Shown here one piece after another: positions 43,891-52,323 of a stretch of 64,000 bases of DNA. The DNA comes from Thalassolituus maritimus. Lineage in GTDB: Bacteria; Pseudomonadota; Gammaproteobacteria; Pseudomonadales; Oceanobacteraceae. Made by a program: the position numbers and the translations under genes. The notes below the pieces were generated by a model, which did not search any database, was not told the DNA's origin, and saw nothing but the letters and a program-made list of their open reading frames with translations. Positions within the stretch are counted from its first letter, which is position 1, and every line of letters starts with the position of its first letter. The DNA lies in contig NZ_FTOH01000011.1 in the NCBI RefSeq assembly GCF_900156675.1, positions 1 to 64,000 of the forward strand, given 5' to 3'.

Positions 43891-45318
43891 CTAGATGCTA
43901 TTAACGTCTTTTCGCGTCACTAACACCGCAAGGGTGGACAGGGCCTTCATCGCTGTTTCATCCCAGCGGCAGGCACAGGAAAGACGAACAAAATTTTGGT
44001 ATTTCCGGTTTGCTGAGAAGATGGGGCCCGGCGCGATACTGATCCCACGGGCCATGGCTTGTTGGGCCAGTTCGAGGCTGTTGACGTCTTTGGGAAGCTC
44101 CACCCAGATGACAAACCCGCCCTCGGGTCGTGTAATGCGGGTGCCTTCGGGGAACAGCGCCATGACGGTGCCGGACATACGGGAAACGGCGAGGGCATAG
44201 TCGTTTTTCACCTTGCGCAAATGGCGTTCGTACTGGCCGCCCTCCAGCAGTGAGGCGACAGCGAGCTGGGGCATCGTGGGTGTGGCAAGGTTCAACACAT
44301 ATTTCATGTACTCCACCTGTTGCTGGTGACGTCCTGGTGCGATCCAGCCGATACGCAATCCTGGCGCCAGCGTTTTGGAAAACGAGCCGCAATACAGCAC
44401 ATCCCCGGTTGGCGATAGCCCCTTGCAGATGGACGGTCTCCCGGTACTGAACCCGAGGTCGCCATAGACATCATCTTCCACCAGGGGAATGTTATGGCTC
44501 GCCAGCAACTCCACCAACCTGGCCTTGTGGTCGTCCGGCATGCAGCTTCCCAGGGGGTTGCTGAAGTTGGGTGTCACCGCGCAGGCCTTGATGGGCCACT
44601 GTTCCAAGGCAAGCTCAAGGGCCTCCAGGGAAATACCGGTACGTGGATGGGTGGGAATTTCCAGGGCTTTCAGGCCGAGGTTGTCGATGACCTGAAGCAG
44701 CCCGTAGAAGGTCGGTGATTCAACGGCCACCACGTCGCCGGGCTTGGTGACCGCCCGCAGCGCCAGAGAGAGGGCTTCCTGGCAGCCATTGGTGATGACG
44801 ATCTCGTCGGGGTGGACGGGGCAGCCCGCCTCCACCATGCGCCGGGCAATCTGTCGGCGCAAGGCGGGCAGGCCGGGAGGAAATTCGTAGGCGGCAACAT
44901 TGTCCCGGTGGAACCTGGCGGCCTGGGTGATGGCCCGTTCAATGGCGCGAACCGGCAGGAACGAGGCGTCGGGTACCGCAGCTCCCAGCTGTATCACCGA
45001 CGGGTCATGGGATGCCTTGCCCATATTGAGCACCAAGGCCTGCCCGTTGACAGGCACAGGCTTGTTGGGTGGTCTGGATGTCAACGGCTCCGGGGCCAGT
45101 GGCTGGGATTTTTCCCGCAGGTAATACCCGGAGCGGTTGCGCGCTTCGATCAGGCCGGCATCCTCCAAGTGACGGTAGGCGGTGATGACCGTCGCGATGC
45201 TGACGTTACGTTGCTTGCTGAGGGTGCGCACCCCCGGGAGTTTGTCGCCCGGTTGGTAGACGCCCCGCTCAATACCTGCCTTTAGCTCATCGGCGACCTG
45301 TTGATACAGTGTTTCCAT
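43891..45318 (-). CDS. MocR-type regulator (GntR HTH plus aminotransferase domain)
   Basis: A 475-residue protein with an N-terminal GntR winged helix (LPGVRTLSKQRNVSIATVITAYRHLEDAGLIEARNRSGYYL) and a C-terminal fold-type I aminotransferase domain. The PLP lysine is in CGSFSKTLAPGLRIGW, and LVEDDVYGDLGF supplies the PLP-ring aspartate. ATG 45318 has GGAAAG upstream; a TTG at 45333 is less likely. It is divergent from a phzF gene, and CTGTACC-like motifs lie between them. It probably controls that cluster in response to PLP or an amine. Confidence 0.9.
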   Translation of the reverse strand: METLYQQVADELKAGIERGVYQPGDKLPGVRTLSKQRNVSIATVITAYRHLEDAGLIEARNRSGYYLREKSQPLAPEPLTSRPPNKPVPVNGQALVLNMGKASHDPSVIQLGAAVPDASFLPVRAIERAITQAARFHRDNVAAYEFPPGLPALRRQIARRMVEAGCPVHPDEIVITNGCQEALSLALRAVTKPGDVVAVESPTFYGLLQVIDNLGLKALEIPTHPRTGISLEALELALEQWPIKACAVTPNFSNPLGSCMPDDHKARLVELLASHNIPLVEDDVYGDLGFSTGRPSICKGLSPTGDVLYCGSFSKTLAPGLRIGWIAPGRHQQQVEYMKYVLNLATPTMPQLAVASLLEGGQYERHLRKVKNDYALAVSRMSGTVMALFPEGTRITRPEGGFVIWVELPKDVNSLELAQQAMARGISIAPGPIFSANRKYQNFVRLSCACRWDETAMKALSTLAVLVTRKDVNSI

Positions 45319-45343
45319 TTGTGGGCTTTCCAATAGAGTTTAA

Positions 45344-45431
45344 CCTGTACAGTTTGAACCTGTTTTTATCGGTACAGATTTTTTAAAAGTGAATCTGTAA
45401 CGGATCAATATAATTGTTTTGAAACTGTACC
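45344..45431. promoter_or_regulatory. Repeated CTGTAC-type motifs, candidate MocR operator
   Basis: CCTGTACAG (45344-45352), GGTACAG (45371-45377), CTGTAA (45395-45400) and CTGTACC (45425-45431) occur between the divergent mocR and phzF genes. The second and fourth are inverted copies. A TATAAT lies at 45409-45414. The same CTGTACC core is found before the other close MocR paralogue at 62,492, which supports a shared operator. Confidence 0.6.
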
Positions 45432-45493
45432 GAAAAGTAAGGGGTGTTTACAGTGACTTTTAAGAATTTCCCGACGGTTTCACTGGAGTTCAT

Positions 45494-46288
45494 ATGCCCT
45501 GTCCCCTTTACATTGTCGATGCGTTTACTAGTGGCCCGTTCACGGGCAATCCTGCCGCTGTTTGCATTCTGACCGGCAGGGAGTCTCCCCAGTGGATGCA
45601 AAATGTGGCCGCCGAGATGAATCTATCTGAAACGGCATTTACCTGGCATTTGCAAACCAATGAATGGGTGCTGCGCTGGTTTACGCCCGGTTGCGAAGTC
45701 AATCTTTGTGGGCATGCGACCCTGGCCACTGCCCATGTGCTTTGGCAGCGTGGGGTTGGCCGTGACATGATTGATTTTCGTACCCGCAGTGGTCTGCTCT
45801 CGGCTACTCGCAAGGAGCATGTCATCAGGTTGGAACTGCCTGCGGATTTACCCGTGGAGCTTCCCCCGCACATGCAGGACAGCATCGCAGGCCTTCTGGG
45901 TGTTCAAGCGGAATGGATTGGCCGGGGTGGTGAAGATGTGCTTGTCGTGTTCAAGCAGGCTAATGATGTGCGGGAGCTGCAGCCTGACTTGGTCTTACTG
46001 AAAACATTACCTTTTCGGGGCCTGATTGTCACGGCGCCGGGGGATGAGGATGGCGTGGATTGCGTTTCCCGGTTCTTTGCCCCCGCCGCCGGCATCCCGG
46101 AAGACCCGGTAACAGGATCGGCCCACTGCCTGCTGGCAGTGTATTGGGGGCAGCGTCTCGGGCGTACTATATTACGGGGTTACCAGGCATCGACCCGCAC
46201 CGGAATCGTGGTTATGGAACTGTCGGGTTCCAGGGTGATATTGAGCGGCTTGGCGAAGACAGTATTGACGGGCGAATTCAATGGTTGA
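45494..46288 (+). CDS. PhzF-family isomerase/epimerase
   Basis: A 264-residue PhzF-like protein. It opens with YIVDAFTSGPFTGNPAAVCIL, has the conserved acid in NLSETAF, then RWFTPGCEVNLCGHATLATAHVL, and near the end PEDPVTGSAHCLLAVYW. These make the two halves of the diaminopimelate-epimerase-like fold. Family members catalyse isomerisations of small acids (PhzF itself acts in phenazine synthesis), but no phenazine genes are nearby. Divergent from a MocR gene and followed by a DsbA-like isomerase. Confidence 0.88.
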   Translation: MPCPLYIVDAFTSGPFTGNPAAVCILTGRESPQWMQNVAAEMNLSETAFTWHLQTNEWVLRWFTPGCEVNLCGHATLATAHVLWQRGVGRDMIDFRTRSGLLSATRKEHVIRLELPADLPVELPPHMQDSIAGLLGVQAEWIGRGGEDVLVVFKQANDVRELQPDLVLLKTLPFRGLIVTAPGDEDGVDCVSRFFAPAAGIPEDPVTGSAHCLLAVYWGQRLGRTILRGYQASTRTGIVVMELSGSRVILSGLAKTVLTGEFNG

Positions 46289-46330
46289 TTGGCGCAACGT
46301 TTGTTCATTTTCAAGGAGGTTTAGGTAATC

Positions 46331-46933
46331 ATGGCAAAGACTATTCAGGTCTGGTTTGATTTTGCCAGCACCTACAGCTATCCGGCGGCGCTGCGGGCCA
46401 CGCAATTGGCAACGGCAAACCACATTTCGCTGCACTGGCGGCCCTTTATGCTGGGCGTGATTCTCAAGCAACAGGGCTGGAACGACTCGCCTTTCAATCT
46501 CTACCCCCCGAAAGGGCGATACATGTGGCGGGATATGGAAAGGTTGTGCGCAGCACAGGGCATCCCCTTTCATAAGCCCACGCAGTTCCCCCGTAACGGC
46601 TTGTTGGCAGGCCGCATAGCCTGCCTTAAACAGACCGCCCCATGGATAACCGCGTTTATCCAAGCGGTTTGCCGGGCCAACTTCGTTCATGATCAGGATA
46701 TCGCGGATACCACAGTCATCGGTGAAATCCTCCACCAACTGAATGTGGATAGCGAGGGCGTTATTGCTCATGCTCTTTCGGAGGAGAGTAAGCAAAAGTT
46801 CAGGGACCAGACTGGTCAGGCTGTGGAGCTGGGCATTTTCGGGTCACCCACCTTTATGATCGGCGATGAAATGTTCTGGGGTGGCGACCGACTGGCGGAG
46901 GCCATCGACTTTGCCATGCGACGATACCCCTGA
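46331..46933 (+). CDS. 2-hydroxychromene-2-carboxylate isomerase-like (DsbA/GST-kappa family)
   Basis: A 200-residue thioredoxin-fold protein starting VWFDFASTYSYPAALRA, the active-site region of NahD/GST-kappa enzymes where a serine replaces the DsbA cysteine pair. RWRPFMLGVIL-type sequence (HWRPFMLGVIL here) and ELGIFGSPTFMIGDEMFWGGDRL complete the family pattern. NahD acts with glutathione in naphthalene breakdown, but no ring-cleavage genes are present, so the substrate is open. An AAGGAGG site precedes the ATG. Confidence 0.85.
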   Translation: MAKTIQVWFDFASTYSYPAALRATQLATANHISLHWRPFMLGVILKQQGWNDSPFNLYPPKGRYMWRDMERLCAAQGIPFHKPTQFPRNGLLAGRIACLKQTAPWITAFIQAVCRANFVHDQDIADTTVIGEILHQLNVDSEGVIAHALSEESKQKFRDQTGQAVELGIFGSPTFMIGDEMFWGGDRLAEAIDFAMRRYP

Positions 46934-46988
46934 TTATGATCTTTGCGGTGTAATACCCGATAACGTTTCTTGATGGGAGTGAGCACCG

Positions 46989-47771
46989 ATGAAACTGTCT
47001 GCAACTGATTTTGTGCAAATGAAAGGTTCGAGGCCAATTACCATGCTGACGGCCTATACCTGCCCGGTGGCGAGGGAGCTTGAGGCGGCAGGCATCCCCA
47101 TTATTTTGGTGGGTGATACCGTGGGCATGGTGGAAATGGGGTTTGACAGTACCCGCGAGGTGACCGTGGAGCATATGATTTACCACATAGGTGCTGTGCG
47201 CCGGGGTGCACCCAATACTCATATTATTGGCGATCTGCCCTTCGAGTCGGACAAAACACCTGAGCTGGCATTGGCTAACGCGAAACGACTGCTGGCTGCT
47301 GGTGCGGACAGCATCAAGTTGGAAGGCCCCAAGACCGACATTATTTCGTATCTGGTGGAGGAGGGTATTGCGGTGGTGGGACATACCGGCCTGTTGCCAC
47401 AAACCGCCAATAGCTTTGCCAAAGTGGGGCGAAACGCCGAGGAAGCGCTACGGATTCAAAAGGAAGCGGCTGCGATTCAGCAAGCCGGCGCCTTTATGTT
47501 GGTGGTCGAACATATTCCCCACGACCTGGCTAACAGTATTACCCAGACATTAACCATCCCGACCATCGGTATTGGCGCCGGACCGGATTGCGATGGGCAG
47601 GTGCTGGTCATAAACGATGCCTTGGGTCTTGGAAACTACTGGCCGCCTTTCTCAAAGCAATACGCTCATGTTGGCCGGGAAATCCAGAAAGTGGCCCAGC
47701 AGTTTTCCCGGGAGGTGGAATCCAGAGAATTCCCCAATAACATTATCCAGTTCGCCGGATCAATGAAGTAA
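46989..47771 (+). CDS. panB: Ketopantoate hydroxymethyltransferase-like protein (PanB family)
   Basis: A 260-residue PanB-family TIM barrel. ILVGDTVGMVEMG and DLPFESD carry the metal-binding aspartates, SIKLEG a conserved glutamate, and LVVEHIPHDLA the catalytic glutamate. IGIGAGPDCDGQVLVINDALG is the C-terminal box. True PanB makes ketopantoate for pantothenate/CoA. No panC is adjacent and the sequence is divergent, so it may be a secondary-metabolism homologue. A broken second copy lies at 57,013-57,570, in the same direction. Confidence 0.8.
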   Translation: MKLSATDFVQMKGSRPITMLTAYTCPVARELEAAGIPIILVGDTVGMVEMGFDSTREVTVEHMIYHIGAVRRGAPNTHIIGDLPFESDKTPELALANAKRLLAAGADSIKLEGPKTDIISYLVEEGIAVVGHTGLLPQTANSFAKVGRNAEEALRIQKEAAAIQQAGAFMLVVEHIPHDLANSITQTLTIPTIGIGAGPDCDGQVLVINDALGLGNYWPPFSKQYAHVGREIQKVAQQFSREVESREFPNNIIQFAGSMK

Positions 47772-47861
47772 CTGCGGAGCCGGTTTACCGGAACCTCTTA
47801 GAAATTGAGGAATTCAAATTATCTAATTGATGTATGACTGTTACCAGAATGAGTTCTACCC

Positions 47862-48024
47862 GTGATTAACAAAAAGAGCTCCCTGACATTGCTCGAAATG
47901 CGTTTCGTTATCACCGGTGGTCCCGGAGCGGGAAAAAGTACCTTGCTTGAAGCACTTGCAGCCATGGGCATAATGCATATGCCAGAAGCCGGACGAGCCA
48001 TTATTCAGCATCAAGTGGCCATCG
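47862..48024 (+). pseudogene. 5' part of P-loop NTPase gene split by IS21
   Basis: From GTG 47862 (or ATG 47898) the frame reads MRFVITGGPGAGKSTLLEAL, a Walker A of the AAA_28-type small NTPases, then AGRAIIQHQVAI, where the IS21 element begins. Removing the element and one copy of the CCATCG duplication joins this to the 3' part at 50,452 in frame (163 + 404 bases, 188 codons plus stop). The intact ancestor would be an ordinary-sized AAA_28 protein. Confidence 0.85.
48019..48024 (+). repeat. IS21 target-site duplication, left copy
   Basis: CCATCG directly precedes the IS end TGTTCGGCGACAATT; the same six bases follow the right end at 50446-50451. In the interrupted gene they encode part of VAIGG. 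Confidence 0.85.
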
Positions 48025-48117
48025 TGTTCGGCGACAATTAGGATGACCGGTTGACGACAACTATCTTGGCCGGTTGGGTGTAACGTTCGGTACTTTGATT
48101 TTCCCTTGGAGAACAGC

Positions 48118-49632
48118 GTGCCGGGATTACATATCACCCAACGACAAGAGGAGCTGTACATGCAGCATCGACAACGTGGTATCACCCAAGAAACTGCAGC
48201 CGCGAAGGCAAATATTTCCGTCCGTTCAGGCCGTAGAATCGAGAAAGACCCAATCCACCATCCACCTGAGCGCCATTGGCGCACCCGCGAAGATCCGCTG
48301 GAGGCGGTCTGGGAGCGTGAGCTTGTGGTGTTACTCGAACGCGAGCCGAGCCTTACTGGACTGACGCTGTTGGAGTATTTGCAAGAGCACTACCCCGAGC
48401 ACTACGATCAACGTGTATTGAGAACGTTGCAGCGACGGGTAAAGCAATGGCGTGCGCTGTCCGGCCCCGACAAAGAGGTGATGTTTCGCCAGCAAGCGGT
48501 GATAGGGCAGCAAGGGTTTTCCGATTTCACCCACCCCGATGACGCGGTTACCCTTGCGGGTCAGGCCTTTCCCCACTTGCTCTATCAGTTTCGTCTTGCT
48601 TATAGCGGCTGGCGCTCAGTCACAATTGTACAAGGCGGCGAAAGCTACGCAGCGTTAGCCTGTGGTTTACAGCGCGCACTGCAACAAGCAGGCGGCAGCC
48701 CGGTTGAGCATCGCACCGACAGCCTCAGTGCAGCACGCAACAATACCCAGAATATATGGACAGATGCATACCGCGATTTGTGTGATCATTATCGTATGCA
48801 GCCCACCCGCAATAACCCTGGCCAGTCGCATGAAAACGGTGTTGTAGAATGCGCCAACGGTTCGTTGAAACATCGCTTGTCACAACAGTTTAAGCTGCGT
48901 GGCAGTCACGATTTCGAGTGCATTGCGGCGTACCAATACTGGATCGACAAAACTGTAGCCAAGCTCAATCAGCGGGTTCGTTCGCGGTTTGCCGATGAAC
49001 AAGCTGCACTGAGTCCACTGCCAGATCAACCTTCTGTTGACTATCAAGTTTTGTCAGTTCGGGTCACTCGCTCTGCTACGATTGAGGTTCGGCGGGTGGT
49101 TTACTCAGTACCCTCACGACTCGTCGGCGAGCGTCTGCAACTACGCTTGCACCACGACAAGCTCATGCTCTATGTCGGACAAACCTACGCGCTCACTTTG
49201 CCGCGTGTTTATCCAAAACCGGGCGAGCAGCGTGCACGCCGCATTGATTACAAACATGTGATTCGGGCTTTAGCATCCAAGCCTCAAGCCTTCCGCTACT
49301 CAAGCTTACGAGACGATTTGCTGCCTAACGAGGCATACCGGCAGTTGTGGCGATGTGCGGATCAACACTTGGAAAAACGCGAAGCGTGTAAATGGATGGT
49401 AACCGTTTTGCGCCTAGCCTTTGAATACGATTGTGAAACTGATTTGGGTGAGGGTTTACTGGCCGGTGCCTTGCTTGGCGAGTTCCCATCAATCCTCGCG
49501 ATGCAAGATCGGTTCCTGAGTCACCAGACACGAGAGACTGAGACGAGGCAACCGGTACAGCATTCACTGAAGGCATACGATGAGCTGCTGTGGACCAACC
49601 CCCGCAATACGTTTGAGGCGGTGTGCTCATGA
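48118..49632 (+). CDS. istA: IS21-family transposase IstA
   Basis: A 504-residue transposase. An N-terminal HTH (ELYMQHRQRGITQETAAAKANISVRSGRRI) is followed by the DDE catalytic core, with HRTDSLSAARNN and QSHENGVVECANGSLKHRL containing the second Asp and the Glu. A beta-rich C-terminal domain follows. The GTG at 48118 has GGAG six bases upstream; a TTG at 48106 is the longer reading. It overlaps istB by 10 bases. Confidence 0.9.
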   Translation: MPGLHITQRQEELYMQHRQRGITQETAAAKANISVRSGRRIEKDPIHHPPERHWRTREDPLEAVWERELVVLLEREPSLTGLTLLEYLQEHYPEHYDQRVLRTLQRRVKQWRALSGPDKEVMFRQQAVIGQQGFSDFTHPDDAVTLAGQAFPHLLYQFRLAYSGWRSVTIVQGGESYAALACGLQRALQQAGGSPVEHRTDSLSAARNNTQNIWTDAYRDLCDHYRMQPTRNNPGQSHENGVVECANGSLKHRLSQQFKLRGSHDFECIAAYQYWIDKTVAKLNQRVRSRFADEQAALSPLPDQPSVDYQVLSVRVTRSATIEVRRVVYSVPSRLVGERLQLRLHHDKLMLYVGQTYALTLPRVYPKPGEQRARRIDYKHVIRALASKPQAFRYSSLRDDLLPNEAYRQLWRCADQHLEKREACKWMVTVLRLAFEYDCETDLGEGLLAGALLGEFPSILAMQDRFLSHQTRETETRQPVQHSLKAYDELLWTNPRNTFEAVCS

Positions 49633-50396
49633 GTGACGCCGTACTGTTATTGCTTAAAGAATTGCGCCTACCGGGCTTCGCCCGGCATTACAAAACGCTG
49701 TGGCAAACGGCAGCGGATAGCGGCTGGTCTCACGCTGATTACCTGCTCGCGCTGTGCGAATATGAAATGGCGGATCGGCTCCAACGCCGTATACAAAAGT
49801 GGCGTCGAGAATCGCAGTTAACGACGACAAAAACGTTTGCCACGCTCGATAGAAAACCGTTTAGCGGTCAAAATCAGCGCAGCATCGCTAAGCTTGAGCA
49901 AGACGTAGAGTGGGCGCGCCGCAGTGACAACGTACTTTTGATTGGCCCGAGCGGCACAGGTAAAACACACCTTGCCAGCGCCTTGGGGCACGCACTAATC
50001 GAACAGGGCATTCGCTGTAAGTGCTTCCCAGCAATCGCCCTGGTACAGCATCTCCAGCAAGCCAAGCGCGATCTTGACCTCATGACCGCGATGACGCGAC
50101 TGGATAAATACGCGGTCATTATCATTGACGATATTGGCTACGTGAAAAAGACGGATGCAGAAACAAATGTGCTGTTTGAATTTATCGCGCACCGATACGA
50201 AAGCGGTACGTTAATTGTGACGGCCAACCAACCCTTTAGCGCTTGGGACAGTATATTCACAGACGGAATGATGACCGTTGCCGCCATTGACCGCTTGATT
50301 CATCATGCCACCATCATTGAACTTGAGGGCGAAAGTTATCGTAAGCAACAATATGTTGAAAAGACTAAATCAGAAGTGAAAAGAGAAACCACCTAA
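49623..50396 (+). CDS. istB: IS21-family helper ATPase IstB
   Basis: A 257-residue AAA+ ATPase related to DnaC. Walker A is LIGPSGTGKTHLASALG (about residue 103), Walker B is YAVIIIDDIGY (about 162), followed by TANQPFSAWDSIF. IstB multimerises on DNA and directs IstA to the target site. It overlaps istA by 10 bases and appears intact. Confidence 0.93.
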   Translation: MLMSDAVLLLLKELRLPGFARHYKTLWQTAADSGWSHADYLLALCEYEMADRLQRRIQKWRRESQLTTTKTFATLDRKPFSGQNQRSIAKLEQDVEWARRSDNVLLIGPSGTGKTHLASALGHALIEQGIRCKCFPAIALVQHLQQAKRDLDLMTAMTRLDKYAVIIIDDIGYVKKTDAETNVLFEFIAHRYESGTLIVTANQPFSAWDSIFTDGMMTVAAIDRLIHHATIIELEGESYRKQQYVEKTKSEVKRETT

Positions 50397-50445
50397 CCGG
50401 CCATCATAGTTGTCGCCGATCGGCCAAGATAGTTGACGCCAGACA

Positions 50446-50451
50446 CCATCG
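50446..50451 (+). repeat. IS21 target-site duplication, right copy
   Basis: CCATCG follows the right end of the IS (AGTTGACGCCAGACA) and matches 48019-48024. Confidence 0.85.
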
Positions 50452-50855
50452 GTGGCGATGCATTGCCTTGGCTGAATAAAGAAGCCTTCGCTGAGTTAAT
50501 GCTAAGCTGGGAGCTACGCTCTTGGAATGAAGCGATCGGAATTACTGGGCCGGTATTGTTCGATAGAGGCATACCCGATGTGATCGGCTATAGGCGAGTT
50601 GCCGGGCTCTCGGTGCCAAACCACCTATGGCGTGCCGCCGAGCAATTTCCGTATGAGCCGACAGTATTTGTGGCGCCGCCGTGGGGAGCTATCTTCACTG
50701 GTGACAGCGAACGCAAACAGACTTTTGCCGAGGCGTCCGCCACCTGGGAAACAATGGTTTCCACCTATAACGAATTAGGTTATACCCTTATCGAGTTACC
50801 TTGTGGCAGCATTGCTGAACGTGTAGATTTCGTGCGCAAAAACTTGGGTTACTGA
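50446..50855 (+). pseudogene. 3' part of P-loop NTPase gene split by IS21
   Basis: The frame continues the interrupted gene: IGGDALPWLNKEAFAELMLSWELRSW, then GPVLFDRGIPDVIGY (Walker B-like region of AAA_28 proteins) and ends RVDFVRKNLGY. It lacks the P-loop, which is encoded on the other side of the IS21 element. Separate expression would not give an active NTPase. Confidence 0.85.
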
Positions 50856-50925
50856 GTTTAGGCACAGAACGGGAAAATGCCGCGCACCTATAGGATGCTT
50901 AATTGGGAGAGAAACCAGTGAGCTT

Positions 50926-51555
50926 TCAAGTTTTCACGAGAAGATAGCCCCCCGTGGCTATCATCATGGCGCCTGCTACCGCTTTTGCTTTGGTTTGAAA
51001 ACGCAATCTGCCGGATAGATTCACCATCTTGCTGGCGGAAAATGCGTACAGAATCTTGACGCCACCAACAGCCAATAGGGTTATGCCAAAGATGGCGGCA
51101 ATATCCACGCTACGCAGTGTAATGGGGTCAATGAACGCGGGAAAGAGACTGGCGTAGAAAAAGACCGCCTTGATATCACTCAGCGTTAATAACAATCCCG
51201 ACAGGAAGCTTGCTGATGTGGTTCGCGCCACCTTTGGCGGAATGCTCGACTTCCCCTGGGGAACCCTGTGGGTGTGGTTCCTGATCAAGTTAAGGCCAAA
51301 CCAAATCAGATAGCCCGCTGCCAGGTAGCGGATCACCACAAACAAAGCTCCCAACTGCTCCGACAATGCGGTCAAGCCGAGTAGTGCCATCGCCACAAAA
51401 ACGAGGTCGCCGACAACGACGCCCAGGGAGGTGATAACACCCTGTTTGACACCCATCGTGGAGGCGCGTATCACCACCAGTGCGACACTGCTACTGGGAA
51501 TGGCGGCGAGCAGGGTCATGATCGTTGCCAGGGTGATAATGTTATAGAAACTCAC
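50926..51555 (-). CDS. LysE/RhtB-family exporter
   Basis: A 209-residue inner-membrane protein with about six hydrophobic segments. The N-terminal PSSSVALVVIRASTMGVKQGVITSLGVVVGDLVF matches the LysE/RhtB family, in which PGP is more usual than the PSS seen here. Members export amino acids such as threonine, homoserine or lysine. It lies near MarR and MFS genes, suggesting a small-molecule efflux cluster. The PSS variant may reflect a changed substrate. Confidence 0.85.
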   Translation of the reverse strand: MSFYNIITLATIMTLLAAIPSSSVALVVIRASTMGVKQGVITSLGVVVGDLVFVAMALLGLTALSEQLGALFVVIRYLAAGYLIWFGLNLIRNHTHRVPQGKSSIPPKVARTTSASFLSGLLLTLSDIKAVFFYASLFPAFIDPITLRSVDIAAIFGITLLAVGGVKILYAFSASKMVNLSGRLRFQTKAKAVAGAMMIATGGYLLVKT

Positions 51556-51705
51556 AAAGTACCTCTGCGGCTGGTCTGACTGGATTGTTTTTCCAAACGT
51601 GCAAATTGCACTTCACCTGCTGCCTGGATTTGATGTGTAGTCCTGATCATGACACCCGCCCGTGAAGTGGGTGGAAGCTACACCCACAAAATCGCCAATG
51701 ACCCT

Positions 51706-52215
51706 TTAACCATCAGACGAAGGCTTCTTATGTAAGCCTGCAACGAGCTTGACCAGTAACTCATTTAACAACTTTTGCTCCTTCGAAGTCAGCGTTGCCA
51801 ATGCTTGCTGCTCATTGGCCACATGCAGTGGCAGAATCCTGTCAATGAGTGCCAACCCGGCAGGCGTAAGTTTCACGAGGATACTGCGCCGGTCGTTAGG
51901 TGCAGGCGACCGCTCAATTAGCCCTTTGCGTTCGAGTCGGTCAAGTCGGCTGGTCATGGCGCCTGATGACAGCATCAGGCCCTCGTGCAATTCCGTGGGT
52001 GTCAAAGAATAAGGGTTGCCTGAACGTCGTAGGGTAGCAATAACATCGAATTCCCCTTGGTGCAGTTCGAACTGTGCTGCAAGTGGGAAGATCCAGTCCC
52101 GCTCCAAAAGATGGGTTGCTTCCAGCAAGCGACCTGCCAGTGCCATAACGCTTGCGTTGATGTCTGGCCGCTCCCGTTCCCACTCTTCTTCCGCACGTCT
52201 TGCTCGGTCTTTCAT
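51706..52215 (-). CDS. MarR-family transcriptional regulator
   Basis: A 169-residue winged-helix repressor. LTPTELHEGLMLSSGAMTSRLDRLERKGLIERSPAPNDRRSILVKLTPAGLALID spans the recognition helix and wing, and matches the MarR family throughout. It is divergent from an MFS transporter gene with about 100 bases between, the common arrangement for a ligand-released repressor of an exporter. The intergenic region is AT-rich with several TGATAT-like elements; no single clear palindrome was assigned. Confidence 0.9.
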   Translation of the reverse strand: MKDRARRAEEEWERERPDINASVMALAGRLLEATHLLERDWIFPLAAQFELHQGEFDVIATLRRSGNPYSLTPTELHEGLMLSSGAMTSRLDRLERKGLIERSPAPNDRRSILVKLTPAGLALIDRILPLHVANEQQALATLTSKEQKLLNELLVKLVAGLHKKPSSDG

Positions 52216-52323
52216 AATTAGCTCTGTATCAAGTTACTTGGGATGTCATCAATGATAACTCCTTGCTAATCATCAATTCATTCAATATAGTTTGATATGA
52301 AGATACTTTATGTGGAGATAGGT

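Larger units (their letters stand above)
48025..50445 (+). mobile_element. IS21-family insertion sequence
   Basis: A 2,421-bp element with istA and istB. The left end begins TGTTCGGCGACAATTAGGAT and the complement of the right end begins TGTCTGGCGTCAACTATCTT; both are followed by GACAACTAT and GGCCGG blocks, the multiple terminal repeats typical of IS21. It is flanked by CCATCG direct repeats and interrupts a P-loop NTPase gene. Both genes appear intact, so the element may be mobile. Confidence 0.9.
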
